Assembly (NCBI RefSeq): GCF_030209445.1
Contig: NZ_JARVSD010000011.1
Coordinates: 248,001-312,000 of the forward strand
Direction of reading: 5' to 3'
DNA: 64,000 nucleotides
From: Promicromonospora sp. MEB111
GTDB taxonomy: Bacteria > Actinomycetota > Actinomycetes > Actinomycetales > Cellulomonadaceae
The notes under the pieces were generated by a model, which searched no databases, had not been told where the DNA came from, and saw only the letters and a program-made list of their open reading frames with translations. A program made the position numbers and the translations under genes. This document shows, piece after piece, positions 14,533 to 26,964 of this stretch (within the stretch, counting starts at the first letter, position 1; each line of letters starts with the position of its first letter).

Positions 14533-17500
14533 CGGGCGGGGCGGGCGCGGGCGCCGTCTGGGATCTCGCGCCGCAGCGCCTGCGCTCGGCAGCGGACGCC
14601 GTCGGACGGCTGCAGACCGAGCGTGGCATCTACTTCGCGCCGGTGCGGCACCACAGCCCGGCGTGCGCCGTGGCGGTGCGCGCGGCGATCGAGGAGCTGC
14701 GGCCGGCCGCAGTCCTCATCGAGGGGCCGGAGGAGTTCACGCGGCTCATCCCGGACCTGCTGCACGAGGCGACCCGGCCGCCGATCGCGGTGCTGAGCCT
14801 CGGCGGCCCGGCTGGTTCGGGTACGGGCTCCACGGCGGAGACGGGCGACCGCGAACCCGGGGAGGGCGCCGGCTTCTACCCGCTCGCGTCCTTCTCCCCG
14901 GAGTGGGTCGCCCTGCACGCGGGGCGTGACGTCGGTGCGGAGCTCAGGTTCATCGACCGCTCCTTCGGCGAGCGGTCGGCGGCGGAACGCGCGGTCTCGG
15001 GGCCCGGCGGTTCTGGGCCAGCCGGCTTCGGACCGGACGCCTCAGGGCCGGGTGCCGGCCCGGGCCACGGGCCGGACGTCGCCGCTCAGCCCGATCCGTT
15101 CGCGCGGACGCTCATGTCCGAGCGGTACCTGGCGCACTCTGAGGCGGTCGCGACGCTCGCGCGTCGGCTCGGGTGCCGCGACCACGACGAGGTGTGGGAC
15201 CACCTGTTCGAGTCCCGGCGCAGTGCCGAGCTGGCCGACTGGCGGGCCGTCTTCGACGACGTCTTCGCGTGGGCGGCGCTCGCGCGTCTCGACTACGAGG
15301 AGGGTGTGCTCGACGCCGACGGGTCCCTGGACCGTGAGGCGCGAATGTCGGCCCGTGTGGCTGAGGCGGCGGCAGAAGCAGTGGCAGGGGCGGGCGGACC
15401 GGTGCTCGTCGTGACCGGGGCCTTCCACACGCTCGCCCTGGTGGAGGCCCTGTCCGGCGCGCCGGAGGGCGCTCCGGTGCGCGACCGGCAGCCCGAGGGC
15501 GGCTTCGGCCCGGTGGCCGAGGGCGAGGCCTGGCTGGTGCGCTACGACCACGAGCGGCTCGACGGGCTGCGCGGGTACGGCGCGGGCATGCCCTCGCCCG
15601 GCTACTACGAGCGCCTGCACGCGGCGCACCTGCGGGAGCTGGCGGTCGAGGGCACGGCTTTCCCGGCGTTCGGCTCGGTCGGCGCGACCGGCGCGACAGG
15701 CGCGACAGGCGCAATCGGTGCCACTGCCGCGACCTCTGCGGCGAAGCCTGGGTCGACGAAGCGTCGGTCCGCGAAGGGCAGCGCGGTTTCCGGTACCGCG
15801 GCGACTGGTCCAGCGGCGACCGGTACTGCGGCGAGCGGCACTGCGGCAGGCGCTGCGGGCACGGTGTCCGCGGCGTCCGGTCCTGTCGGCGCTCGCGCCC
15901 TCGCCGCGGAGATCCTGGTCGACGTCGCCCGGGGCGCCGTCGACCGGGGGCACGCCGTGAGCCTGCCGCAGGTGGGGGCCGCCGCGGCGTCCGCGACCCG
16001 GCTCGCGGACCTGCGCGAACGCGCCTTCGCCGGCCGCACCGACCTGCTGGACGCGATGCGTTCGTGCTACGTGCAGGACGACGGCGGCGTCGGCGGACCG
16101 GGCGAGCCGGAGCGGCCGCTGGGGCTGGCGATCGCCGAGGTGTTCGGCGGCCGGGCCCTGGGGGAGGTGCCGCCCGGCAGCGCGTCGCCGCCGCTCGTAC
16201 GCGACGTGCGCAAGCGGGTGCGGGCGGTACGGCTCGTCGTCGACGACTCGCTGCCGCGCACGGCCCGCCTGGACGCGCGCCGGACGGCGTCGCACCGCGC
16301 CAAGCGTCAGGTGCTGGCGCTGCTCGACTTCGTCGGGGCTGGTTTCGGGCAGCTGGTCTCGGGTCCGGACCACGTGGCCGGCCGTGGGCTGGGCCTGATC
16401 ACGGAGGAGTGGCAGTACTGCTGGACGCCGCTGGTCGAGGCACGGCTGGTGGAGATGGTGCACCTCGGCGCGACGCTCGAGGCGGTCGCGGTCGCCCGGC
16501 TGTACGAGGCGGAGGCGCGGCTCGCCGGCACCGGGGCGGGCTCGGTGCCCGGGGCAGCGGCCGCGTCGGTCGACGCCCTCGCGCGGCTCGTCGCGCAGGC
16601 GCTCGTGATCGGGATGGGTTCGCACCTGCCCCGGATCGTCACCCTGCTGCGGGTCACCCTCGACACCGACCGCGACGTCGACTCCGTCGTCTCGGGCGCG
16701 CGCCGGCTGCTCGGGCTGTGGCAGGCACGGGTCGAGCTGGGTGCGGAGGAGTACGCGGGCGAGCTGCTCGACCTGGTGAGCCAGGCACTCGCGACGGCTG
16801 CCTACCTGGTCAGCGACCTGGGCAAGGTCCGGGCCGAGGACGAGGACGCCGCGATCGGGACGCTGATCGGCCTGCGCTCCCTGCTGCGGGACGCGGCGGC
16901 AGCAGACGGCGGCGCGGCGGACGGCAGCGCGGCAGACGGCGGCGCGCCCGACAACGTCGTGCGTGACGGCGGTGCGAGCCGAGCCGACGGCGCGGCCAAC
17001 CGCATCGCCGTCGAGCGCGAGCTCGCGCGCCTGCGCGATGACGAGGGCACCGCGCCCGCCGTGGCGGGCGCCCTGCTCGCCCTGGGCTTCACCGACGGCG
17101 AGGTGGCTGACGACGTCCTGGTCACCCGGGTGCGTGGCGCCCTGTCCGCGGGGGCGGACCCGGGAGCGGCCGTGCGGTTCCTCGGCGGCGTGATGCGCGC
17201 CGCGCCGGACCTGATCCTGCACACGCCGGAGATGTTCGACGCCGTGGACGACGCGCTGCGCACGCTCGACGGCGACGCGTTCCTGGCGGTGCTGCCGGAC
17301 CTGCGGCGGGCCTTCACCTGGCTGCGTCCCACCGAGACGCACCGGCTGGCCAAGCGTGTGGCCGAGCGAACCGGCGCGCGGGTGGACCAGGTGGACGTGC
17401 GGGTCGCGCTGTCGGAGGAGGACCTGGCGACCGGCCTGGTGCTGGACCGGGAGCTGGTCGCGGTGCTGGAACGGGACGGGCTGGCCCACTGGGGCCCGGC

Positions 17501-17591
17501 GACGGAAGCGACCAGAGCCGTGGGCGCCGCCGGCGTTTGCACGGCAGGAGTCGGTATTGCACAGGTCGGCACGGCAGGAGGAGAAGCATGA
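14529..17591 (+). CDS. DUF5682 protein (YehM-like) of the MoxR-VWA system
   Basis: A 1020-residue protein. GTG at 14529 overlaps the MoxR stop (GTGA), and GTG 14523 in the same frame is the alternative. The N-terminal segment IYFAPVRHHSPACAVAV with ELRPAAVLIEGPEEF is the DUF5682 signature (RHH plus VLIEGP), a fold suggested in the literature to be related to ChaN/EreA-like enzymes; the two histidines could be metal or catalytic residues (inference). The middle (about 375-460) is a low-complexity Gly/Ala/Thr/Ser linker encoded by 9-bp tandem units. The C-terminal half is helical. Another Ala/Gly/Asp-rich insert is at about 790-825. It sits between MoxR and VWA genes with overlaps on both sides, so it is a constant component of the complex. 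Confidence 0.8.
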   Translation: MTGGAGAGAVWDLAPQRLRSAADAVGRLQTERGIYFAPVRHHSPACAVAVRAAIEELRPAAVLIEGPEEFTRLIPDLLHEATRPPIAVLSLGGPAGSGTGSTAETGDREPGEGAGFYPLASFSPEWVALHAGRDVGAELRFIDRSFGERSAAERAVSGPGGSGPAGFGPDASGPGAGPGHGPDVAAQPDPFARTLMSERYLAHSEAVATLARRLGCRDHDEVWDHLFESRRSAELADWRAVFDDVFAWAALARLDYEEGVLDADGSLDREARMSARVAEAAAEAVAGAGGPVLVVTGAFHTLALVEALSGAPEGAPVRDRQPEGGFGPVAEGEAWLVRYDHERLDGLRGYGAGMPSPGYYERLHAAHLRELAVEGTAFPAFGSVGATGATGATGAIGATAATSAAKPGSTKRRSAKGSAVSGTAATGPAATGTAASGTAAGAAGTVSAASGPVGARALAAEILVDVARGAVDRGHAVSLPQVGAAAASATRLADLRERAFAGRTDLLDAMRSCYVQDDGGVGGPGEPERPLGLAIAEVFGGRALGEVPPGSASPPLVRDVRKRVRAVRLVVDDSLPRTARLDARRTASHRAKRQVLALLDFVGAGFGQLVSGPDHVAGRGLGLITEEWQYCWTPLVEARLVEMVHLGATLEAVAVARLYEAEARLAGTGAGSVPGAAAASVDALARLVAQALVIGMGSHLPRIVTLLRVTLDTDRDVDSVVSGARRLLGLWQARVELGAEEYAGELLDLVSQALATAAYLVSDLGKVRAEDEDAAIGTLIGLRSLLRDAAAADGGAADGSAADGGAPDNVVRDGGASRADGAANRIAVERELARLRDDEGTAPAVAGALLALGFTDGEVADDVLVTRVRGALSAGADPGAAVRFLGGVMRAAPDLILHTPEMFDAVDDALRTLDGDAFLAVLPDLRRAFTWLRPTETHRLAKRVAERTGARVDQVDVRVALSEEDLATGLVLDRELVAVLERDGLAHWGPATEATRAVGAAGVCTAGVGIAQVGTAGGEA

Positions 17592-18880
17592 GCGCGACCG
17601 ATCAGGCGGTGCCCGATCTCGAGGTGTCTGATCCCGTGGTGCCCGCCGTCCTTGGGGCGCCCCAAGGCGTTCAGACGTCCGAAAACCTTGAGGCGCCCGA
17701 ACCAGCCCCGTCTGTCTCGGACGACGAGGCCGCCCGGCGCTGGCGCCTGGTGCTGGGCCGGTACGCGGCCGACGAGCTACAGGTGGGGCAGCAGGACCAG
17801 GGGCTGGAGCGGTCGCTGCGGTACCTGTACGACCGCGAGTACACGGCCCGCGGGCACCGCGTCGGCCGAGGCACGGGTCCGGGCGAGGGCGGCGGAGCGC
17901 GCGGCGGCAGGGGTGCGGGACTCGGCGGGTCCCAGCCGCACGGCGTGGACGTGACCGCGCTCGGCTGGCTCAGCGAGGCCGGCAGCCTGTTCCCGCGGGA
18001 GACCTTCGAGCGCATGCAGGTCGACGCCGTCAGCCGCTACGGCCTGACCGAGCTGCTGCAGGACGAGACCGCGCTCGAGACCCTCGAACCGTCGCGTGAG
18101 CTCGCCGTCGCGATGCTGCAGGTCCGGGGCGCCCTGAGCGAGCAGGCCGCGTCCGGGCTGCGGCGCATCATCCGCCGGGTCGTCGATGACGTGGTGCGAC
18201 GGCTGCGACCCCGGTTCACCACGGCGGTCAACGGCCGCATCGACCGGTCGCGCCGGTCGATGCACCGGGTCGCGCGGAACTTCGACTGGAAGCGCACGCT
18301 GCGCGCCAACCTTGGCCGCGTCGACGCCGAGGGCCGGATGACGGTGGAGGACGTCCGCTTCTCCGCGCGTGCCAAGCGGACCCTGACCTGGGACGTCATC
18401 CTGCTCGTCGACCAGTCGGGCTCGATGGCGCCGTCGCTGCTGTACTCCGCGGTGTGTGCGGGAATCCTGTCGGGGCTGCCCGGCATCAACGTGCAGCTCT
18501 ACCTGTTCGACACCTCGGTGGTGGACATGTCGCACCTGGCCGCAGACCCCGTCGAGGTCCTGATGACCGCGCAGCTCGGCGGCGGCACCGACATCGCACG
18601 GGCGGTGCGGCACGCCGAGCAGCAGGTCCGCAACCCGTCGCGGACCGTGGTGGCGCTGGTCAGCGACTTCTACGAGGGCGGATCGGTGTCCAACCTGCTG
18701 ACGACGGTGCGCCGCATGGCGTCCTCCGGCGTCACCATGCTGGGGCTCGCCGCCCTGGACGAGGCGGCCGAACCCGTCTACGACCAGGGCACCGCCCGGC
18801 ACCTGGCCGAGTGCGGCATGGAGGTCGCCGCGCTCACGCCCGAACGTTTCGCCGAGTGGTTGGGGGAGGTGCTCTCATGA
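17588..18880 (+). CDS. VWA-domain protein (YehP/CoxE-like), MoxR partner
   Basis: A 430-residue protein. The ATG at 17588 overlaps the previous stop (ATGA) and has AGGAGGAG 4 nt upstream. The C-terminal VWA domain (about 265-425) has a complete metal-ion site: DQSGS (275-279), the Thr in GGGTD, and the Asp in VSDFYEGG. The N-terminal half is helical and basic, with a Gly-rich linker near 90-110 and FDWKRTLRANLGR just before the VWA domain, as in CoxE-type proteins. In known MoxR systems the VWA protein presents the client to the ATPase. Its stop overlaps the start of the SWIM gene. Confidence 0.9.
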   Translation: MSATDQAVPDLEVSDPVVPAVLGAPQGVQTSENLEAPEPAPSVSDDEAARRWRLVLGRYAADELQVGQQDQGLERSLRYLYDREYTARGHRVGRGTGPGEGGGARGGRGAGLGGSQPHGVDVTALGWLSEAGSLFPRETFERMQVDAVSRYGLTELLQDETALETLEPSRELAVAMLQVRGALSEQAASGLRRIIRRVVDDVVRRLRPRFTTAVNGRIDRSRRSMHRVARNFDWKRTLRANLGRVDAEGRMTVEDVRFSARAKRTLTWDVILLVDQSGSMAPSLLYSAVCAGILSGLPGINVQLYLFDTSVVDMSHLAADPVEVLMTAQLGGGTDIARAVRHAEQQVRNPSRTVVALVSDFYEGGSVSNLLTTVRRMASSGVTMLGLAALDEAAEPVYDQGTARHLAECGMEVAALTPERFAEWLGEVLS

Positions 18881-20994
18881 GCGACCGGAAGACCTACGCG
18901 TGGGCGGCGCCCTACGCGGGCCTGGACGACGACGCGCTCAAGGCGCTCGGCAACGCCGGCCTGCTGCGCCGCGCCCGCAAGGACACCGTGACCGAGGTGT
19001 CGCTCGACGCCAAGGGTGCGGTGCTCGACGTGTCCGGCGTCGCGGTGCGCGTGGACGGCCGCGGCCCGGCCGCGGTCGCGTGCGACTGCCCGACGGCGGG
19101 GGTGTGCCAGCACGTCGTCGCCGCCTGCCTGTGGGCGATCGGGATCGCGCCCGACGTGGTGTCGGCGGACGCAGCGGCGGTCGTCGCGCAGTCCGTGCCC
19201 AGGGCGGGATCCGCGGCAGGACCTGGTGCGCTGACCGGATCTGGCCCGACCGCCGGACCCGGTGGGGCCGCAGGGCCCGGCGGGCCGGCAGGTGCGGGTG
19301 ACGGCGCAGCGGGCGCGCCCGGCGGTGCGGGTGCGGCCGGTTCGGCCACCGGGTCCGCAGCCCCCGGCGCGGCGGCGGGCCGCGCCCCGTCCGCGGCGGT
19401 AGTGAAGCGCCGTCGCGAGGCGCTCGCGGAGGTGCGCGACGTCGTCGGGCGGCTCATGTCGGGCGGCCTGTCCCACCTCGGGGCGGACGACGCGGAGTCG
19501 CTGACCGCACTGGCCGGCCGGGTGCGGGTCGCCGGGTTCGACCAGGTCGCGCCCGACCAGGTCGGCAACGTGCGGTTCGACGGTCTCATCCGGGTCGCCG
19601 GCGGCCTCGTCGCGGGCCTCGCCGGTCGCGACGACGCCGTCACGGAGTCCGACCTGCTCGACGCCTTCGCCGAGGTCTGGGCGATGTGCGAGGTGCTGGA
19701 ACGCGCGACGGACCCGGCGGCAACTGCCGGTGCAGGACCCACGACAGCGTCGGGTGCCGCGGGAGTTCCGGGAGATGCTGGTGGCGGTTCGGGCGATGCC
19801 GTCAGCACCTTGGGCGCCGTCGCCGGCGTTTCGGGCGTTGCCGCTGGTGCGTCGGGCAGCGCCGCGAGCACGTCGGGCCGCGCAGCGACAGGCAGTGCAG
19901 CGGCAGGCCGGGGGCGCGGGCCCGGCAAGGGCACGGACGACGAGATCGACATCTCCCGCTGGGTGCCGCTCGGGGCCCGCTGGTGGACGTCGCAGAGCGG
20001 GTCGCGCGGCCTGGCCTACCTGGGTTGGGACGCCGAGACCGAAGCTGGCGCGCCCGCCACGGCGGACGCCGGCCAGGTACGGCAGGTCGTGACCGGCCGG
20101 CCGTCGGGCAGCGACCCGAGGTTCCAGCGGAGCTGGACCAGCCCGCTCCTGTGGAACAGGTCCCTGAGCACGCTGTGCGAGGGCGCGTTCGCCCTGACGA
20201 AGGTGCGGACCAAGCCTGACGGCGGCCTCGGCGCGGGCGGCACGCCCGTGCTCCAGCGCCTGGACGGCGACGGGTTCGCCCTCGAGGAGCTCCGCGTGAT
20301 CGCGGAGCGCACGGGGGCGGGCGTGCGGCCGCGCGACGTCGTCGGGTTCGGTCGCCGTCCGGCGAACGTCCGGCTGGTACTGGTCCGCGACGTCGGCGAG
20401 GTCGGCATCGACGAGGTGCGGCAGGAGCTCACGCTCGCCGTCGTCACCTCGGACGGCGAGACGCGGCAGCTGCGCCTGCCGGCCGCGGGGGAGCAAGCGG
20501 TCCAGACGCTGCTGTCCGTGCGGTCCAGGCTGGTCGCGGTGACGATCGAGCGCCGCGAGGACCGGGACGAGCCGGTCGGCCTGTTCGTGCGCGACAAGGG
20601 TGCGATCCGCCTGGTCAGCCCCACGATCACGCCCGCCTGGTCGCTCGAGAACAGCCACTGGGACTTCTGGCGCAAGCGGATCCGCAAGCTCAAGGCCCAG
20701 GCGTCCTCGGCAAAGGTCGTCCGGCCGCCGACGGCGCCGCCGCCCCCGGTGCGCCGCGTGGCGCTGCTGCTGGGCGACGTCCTGCTCGCCGCGGCAGCCA
20801 CGGGCCGGCCGGCGCTCACGGTGCGGCAGCGGTCCGACGTCGAGCAGGCGCGCGTGCTTGCCCGGGACCTCGGGCTCGCGACACTGGAGCGGACGGCCCA
20901 GGGCCTCCTGGCCGGCGAGCTGACACCGCCCGCGGTGCTGCACGCCGCCTTCGTCGTGGGCCGGGCCCGAGCTGTGGCGGACGTCGCGGGTTGA
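18877..20994 (+). CDS. SWIM zinc-finger protein (YehQ-like)
   Basis: A 705-residue protein. The ATG at 18877 overlaps the VWA stop (ATGA). The SWIM zinc ligands are C69, C71, C77 and H79 (CDCPTAGVCQH, C-x-C-x5-C-x-H), a module that binds DNA or proteins in other families. Two long low-complexity Gly/Ala/Pro/Ser/Thr segments (about 108-170 and 280-350) separate a helical middle (about 172-280) from a conserved-looking C-terminal half with ISRWVPLGARWWTSQSGS and LAVVTSDGETRQLRLP. It is the last gene of the five-gene run. Because SWIM domains often touch nucleic acid, it may link the MoxR/VWA machine to DNA (inference), in keeping with the damage-type promoters. Confidence 0.88.
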   Translation: MSDRKTYAWAAPYAGLDDDALKALGNAGLLRRARKDTVTEVSLDAKGAVLDVSGVAVRVDGRGPAAVACDCPTAGVCQHVVAACLWAIGIAPDVVSADAAAVVAQSVPRAGSAAGPGALTGSGPTAGPGGAAGPGGPAGAGDGAAGAPGGAGAAGSATGSAAPGAAAGRAPSAAVVKRRREALAEVRDVVGRLMSGGLSHLGADDAESLTALAGRVRVAGFDQVAPDQVGNVRFDGLIRVAGGLVAGLAGRDDAVTESDLLDAFAEVWAMCEVLERATDPAATAGAGPTTASGAAGVPGDAGGGSGDAVSTLGAVAGVSGVAAGASGSAASTSGRAATGSAAAGRGRGPGKGTDDEIDISRWVPLGARWWTSQSGSRGLAYLGWDAETEAGAPATADAGQVRQVVTGRPSGSDPRFQRSWTSPLLWNRSLSTLCEGAFALTKVRTKPDGGLGAGGTPVLQRLDGDGFALEELRVIAERTGAGVRPRDVVGFGRRPANVRLVLVRDVGEVGIDEVRQELTLAVVTSDGETRQLRLPAAGEQAVQTLLSVRSRLVAVTIERREDRDEPVGLFVRDKGAIRLVSPTITPAWSLENSHWDFWRKRIRKLKAQASSAKVVRPPTAPPPPVRRVALLLGDVLLAAAATGRPALTVRQRSDVEQARVLARDLGLATLERTAQGLLAGELTPPAVLHAAFVVGRARAVADVAG

Positions 20995-21048
20995 CCAAGT
21001 CGCGGTTGACCACGTGGCGGGTTGACCACGTGGCGGGTTGACCAACCT
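20986..21048 (+). repeat. Four tandem 16-bp units (GCGGGTTGACCACGTG type)
   Basis: Units at 20986-21001, 21002-21016 (one base short), 21017-21032 and 21033-21048. The first overlaps the SWIM gene's end. Each contains TTGACC, like a -35 hexamer, so the array could hold promoter or operator sites; slippage is the simpler explanation. Confidence 0.6.
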
Positions 21049-21292
21049 GCCCGTCCCGGCCGGTGCTCCGGCCGGGACGGCGGCGGTACGCACCCGCCTG
21101 CCTGGAGCACCGGCGGGCTGTTTCATCTCCGTCCCCCGATCGCTCGGAGCGGGCTGCCCGCCGGGTGGATCTCCCGGCCGTGGCGGTCAACGAGGGTCCA
21201 GCCGGAGTGGATGCATTTCCGTGCCTCGCGCCAGGTCTCCTGCGAGGTTTCCTGCCGGGCGAGGGGCTGCACGTACCGGGGCTCCGACAGAG

Positions 21293-21314
21293 TGTCAGAG
21301 GCGCACGGCAGACT
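21293..21314 (+). promoter_or_regulatory. Imperfect PafBC-type promoter before the DNA polymerase gene
   Basis: TGTCAGAG (21293-21300), 8 nt, CA-N3-T (21309-21314) differs from TGTCRGTG-N8-TA-N3-T at two positions. The 8-nt gap to the ATG at 21322 would give a leaderless transcript, common in Actinobacteria. Confidence 0.4.
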
Positions 21315-21321
21315 GGGTCCC

Positions 21322-23124
21322 ATGCACACGGTGGTCTCGCGGGACGGCTCCGGCATCGGCCTGCGGCCGGTGTCCGACACGGGCGTGCCCGAGGGGGAGC
21401 CGCGGGTCGTCGAGACGTCCGCCCTGGCGCAAGAGGTGGCGCGCGACGAGGCGGCTCACGTGCGATGGACCTGGGACGACACCAACGGCTGGTACCCCGA
21501 GTTCCTCGCCGAGGGCGTCCGGGTCGACCGGGCGCACGACCTCCGGCTCGCGCACGCGGTGCTTCGCGCCTCGACCCTGTCGGCGCACACGGCGCTCGCC
21601 GAGGCCGGGGCTACGGCCTGGGACCGGCTCACCCCCATCCCGCCCCCGGGCGGGCCGACGGCGGCCGCCCTCGTCCGGCCCGATCGGCACCCCGGCGCCG
21701 AGGCACTCTTCGACCTCGGCGAGAGTGGACCCGCCGCCACCGTCCCAGCCGGCAGTGCAGCAGACGACCCTGTCGACCCGCTCGACCCCGTCACGGAGCT
21801 GGCCGCCCAGCTCCTCGCGATCAAGGACAGCACCGACCCCGGGCGGCTCCGCCTCCTGCTCGCGGCGGAGTCGGCGGGCGCGCTGGCCGCCGCCGAGATG
21901 CATCACGCCGGCCTCCCGTGGCGCGGCGACGTCCACGACGAGATCCTCACCGAGGCCCTCGGGCCGCGGCCGCGGCCGGGTGCACGGCCCGCGAAGCTCG
22001 AGGCACTGGCCCAGAAGATCCGGGCCGCGCTGGACGCCCCGCCCACACTCAACCCCGACTCCCACCAGGACCTGCTGCGCGCCATGGAGTACGCGGGCGT
22101 GGGCTCGCGCAGCCTGCGCAAGTGGGAGCTGGAGAAGCTCGACCACCCCGTGATCGCGCCGCTCCTGGAGTACAAGAGCCTCTACCGCCTCTATACCGCG
22201 AACGGCTGGAACTGGCTCGACACCTGGGCGCCTGACGGCCGGTTCCGCATGGAGTACGTCGTGGGCGGCGTGGTCACCGGCCGCTGGGCCAGCACGGGCG
22301 GCGGCGCGCTCCAGCTCCCGCACAACGTGCGGCGCGCGGTGGTCTCCGACCCGGGCTGGACCTTCGTCGTGGCCGACGCCGCCCAGCTCGAACCACGCGT
22401 GCTGGCCGCCCTGGCGCGCGACGAGCGCATGGCCGCCGCCGGCCGCACCAAGGACGGGGCGAGCACCGACATGTACGCGGGGATCGTCGCCACGGGCGCT
22501 GTCGACTCCCGCGAGCACGCCAAGGTGGGCATGCTCGGCGCCATGTACGGGGGTACGACCGGCGTCAGCGCCCAGGTGCTGCCGCGGCTCGCCCGGGCGT
22601 TCCCGCAGGCCATCGAACTGGTCGAGCGCGCGGCCCGGGCGGGGGAGCGCGGCGAGGTGGTCACCACCCGGCTCGGCCGCAGCTCGCCGCTTCCAGGGGA
22701 GTCGTGGGCCGCCGTGCAGGGCTCCGCGTTCGACGAGGACGCCGGCGCCGACGCCCAGTCCCGCGCCCGCAGCCAGACCCGGTCCTGGGGCCGGTTCACC
22801 CGGAACTTCGTCGTGCAGGGCACCGCGGCGGAGTGGGCGCTGTGCTGGATCGCGTCCATCCGCCGTCGACTCTGGGCGCTCGGGGAGGATGCGTCCGACG
22901 GCGCCCCCGGGCTTGCCCCGGCGCCGTTCGACCGCCGGCCGCACCTCGTGTTCTTCCTGCACGACGAGATCGTGGTGCACGCCCCGGCGGCGCTCGCCGA
23001 CGTCGTCGCGCAGGAGGTGCGCGCCGCCGCGGAGGAGGCCGGCCGGCTCCTGTTCGGTGACTTCCCCGTCGACTTTCCGCTCAGCGTCGCCGTGACCGAG
23101 AGCTACGCGGACGCGAAGGGCTGA
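21322..23124 (+). CDS. Family A DNA polymerase (bifunctional 3'-5' exonuclease/DNA polymerase type)
   Basis: A 600-residue protein of the short PolA-like family found in many Actinobacteria. The polymerase motifs are present: motif A FVVADAAQLEPRVLAALARD with D352, motif B KVGMLGAMYGGTTG, and motif C FFLHDEIVVHAP with H547-D548-E549. The N-terminal 170 residues fall where a 3'-5' exonuclease domain would be, but the DxE metal site is not evident, so proofreading may be lost. The ATG at 21322 is chosen over frame extensions up to 300 bp longer because those translate to low-complexity sequence. A leaderless start 8 nt after a weak damage-type promoter fits. It may act in repair synthesis together with the operon upstream (inference). 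Confidence 0.85.
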   Translation: MHTVVSRDGSGIGLRPVSDTGVPEGEPRVVETSALAQEVARDEAAHVRWTWDDTNGWYPEFLAEGVRVDRAHDLRLAHAVLRASTLSAHTALAEAGATAWDRLTPIPPPGGPTAAALVRPDRHPGAEALFDLGESGPAATVPAGSAADDPVDPLDPVTELAAQLLAIKDSTDPGRLRLLLAAESAGALAAAEMHHAGLPWRGDVHDEILTEALGPRPRPGARPAKLEALAQKIRAALDAPPTLNPDSHQDLLRAMEYAGVGSRSLRKWELEKLDHPVIAPLLEYKSLYRLYTANGWNWLDTWAPDGRFRMEYVVGGVVTGRWASTGGGALQLPHNVRRAVVSDPGWTFVVADAAQLEPRVLAALARDERMAAAGRTKDGASTDMYAGIVATGAVDSREHAKVGMLGAMYGGTTGVSAQVLPRLARAFPQAIELVERAARAGERGEVVTTRLGRSSPLPGESWAAVQGSAFDEDAGADAQSRARSQTRSWGRFTRNFVVQGTAAEWALCWIASIRRRLWALGEDASDGAPGLAPAPFDRRPHLVFFLHDEIVVHAPAALADVVAQEVRAAAEEAGRLLFGDFPVDFPLSVAVTESYADAKG

Positions 23125-23151
23125 TCGTCGAGGCCAGCGCCGTCCGGGCTC

Positions 23152-23169
23152 CGTGCCCGGCCGGGCACG
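23152..23169. terminator. 18-bp perfect GC palindrome between convergent genes
   Basis: CGTGCCCGG/CCGGGCACG lies between the polymerase stop (23124) and the dialkylglycine decarboxylase stop (23214). It probably acts as a T-less bidirectional terminator. Confidence 0.45.
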
Positions 23170-23213
23170 CCTCGTGCCGGCCAGGCCCGCAGACCGCCGC
23201 TACCGGTCCAGCT

Positions 23214-26955
<3,742 letters not shown>

Positions 26956-26964
26956 GGTCCGAGC

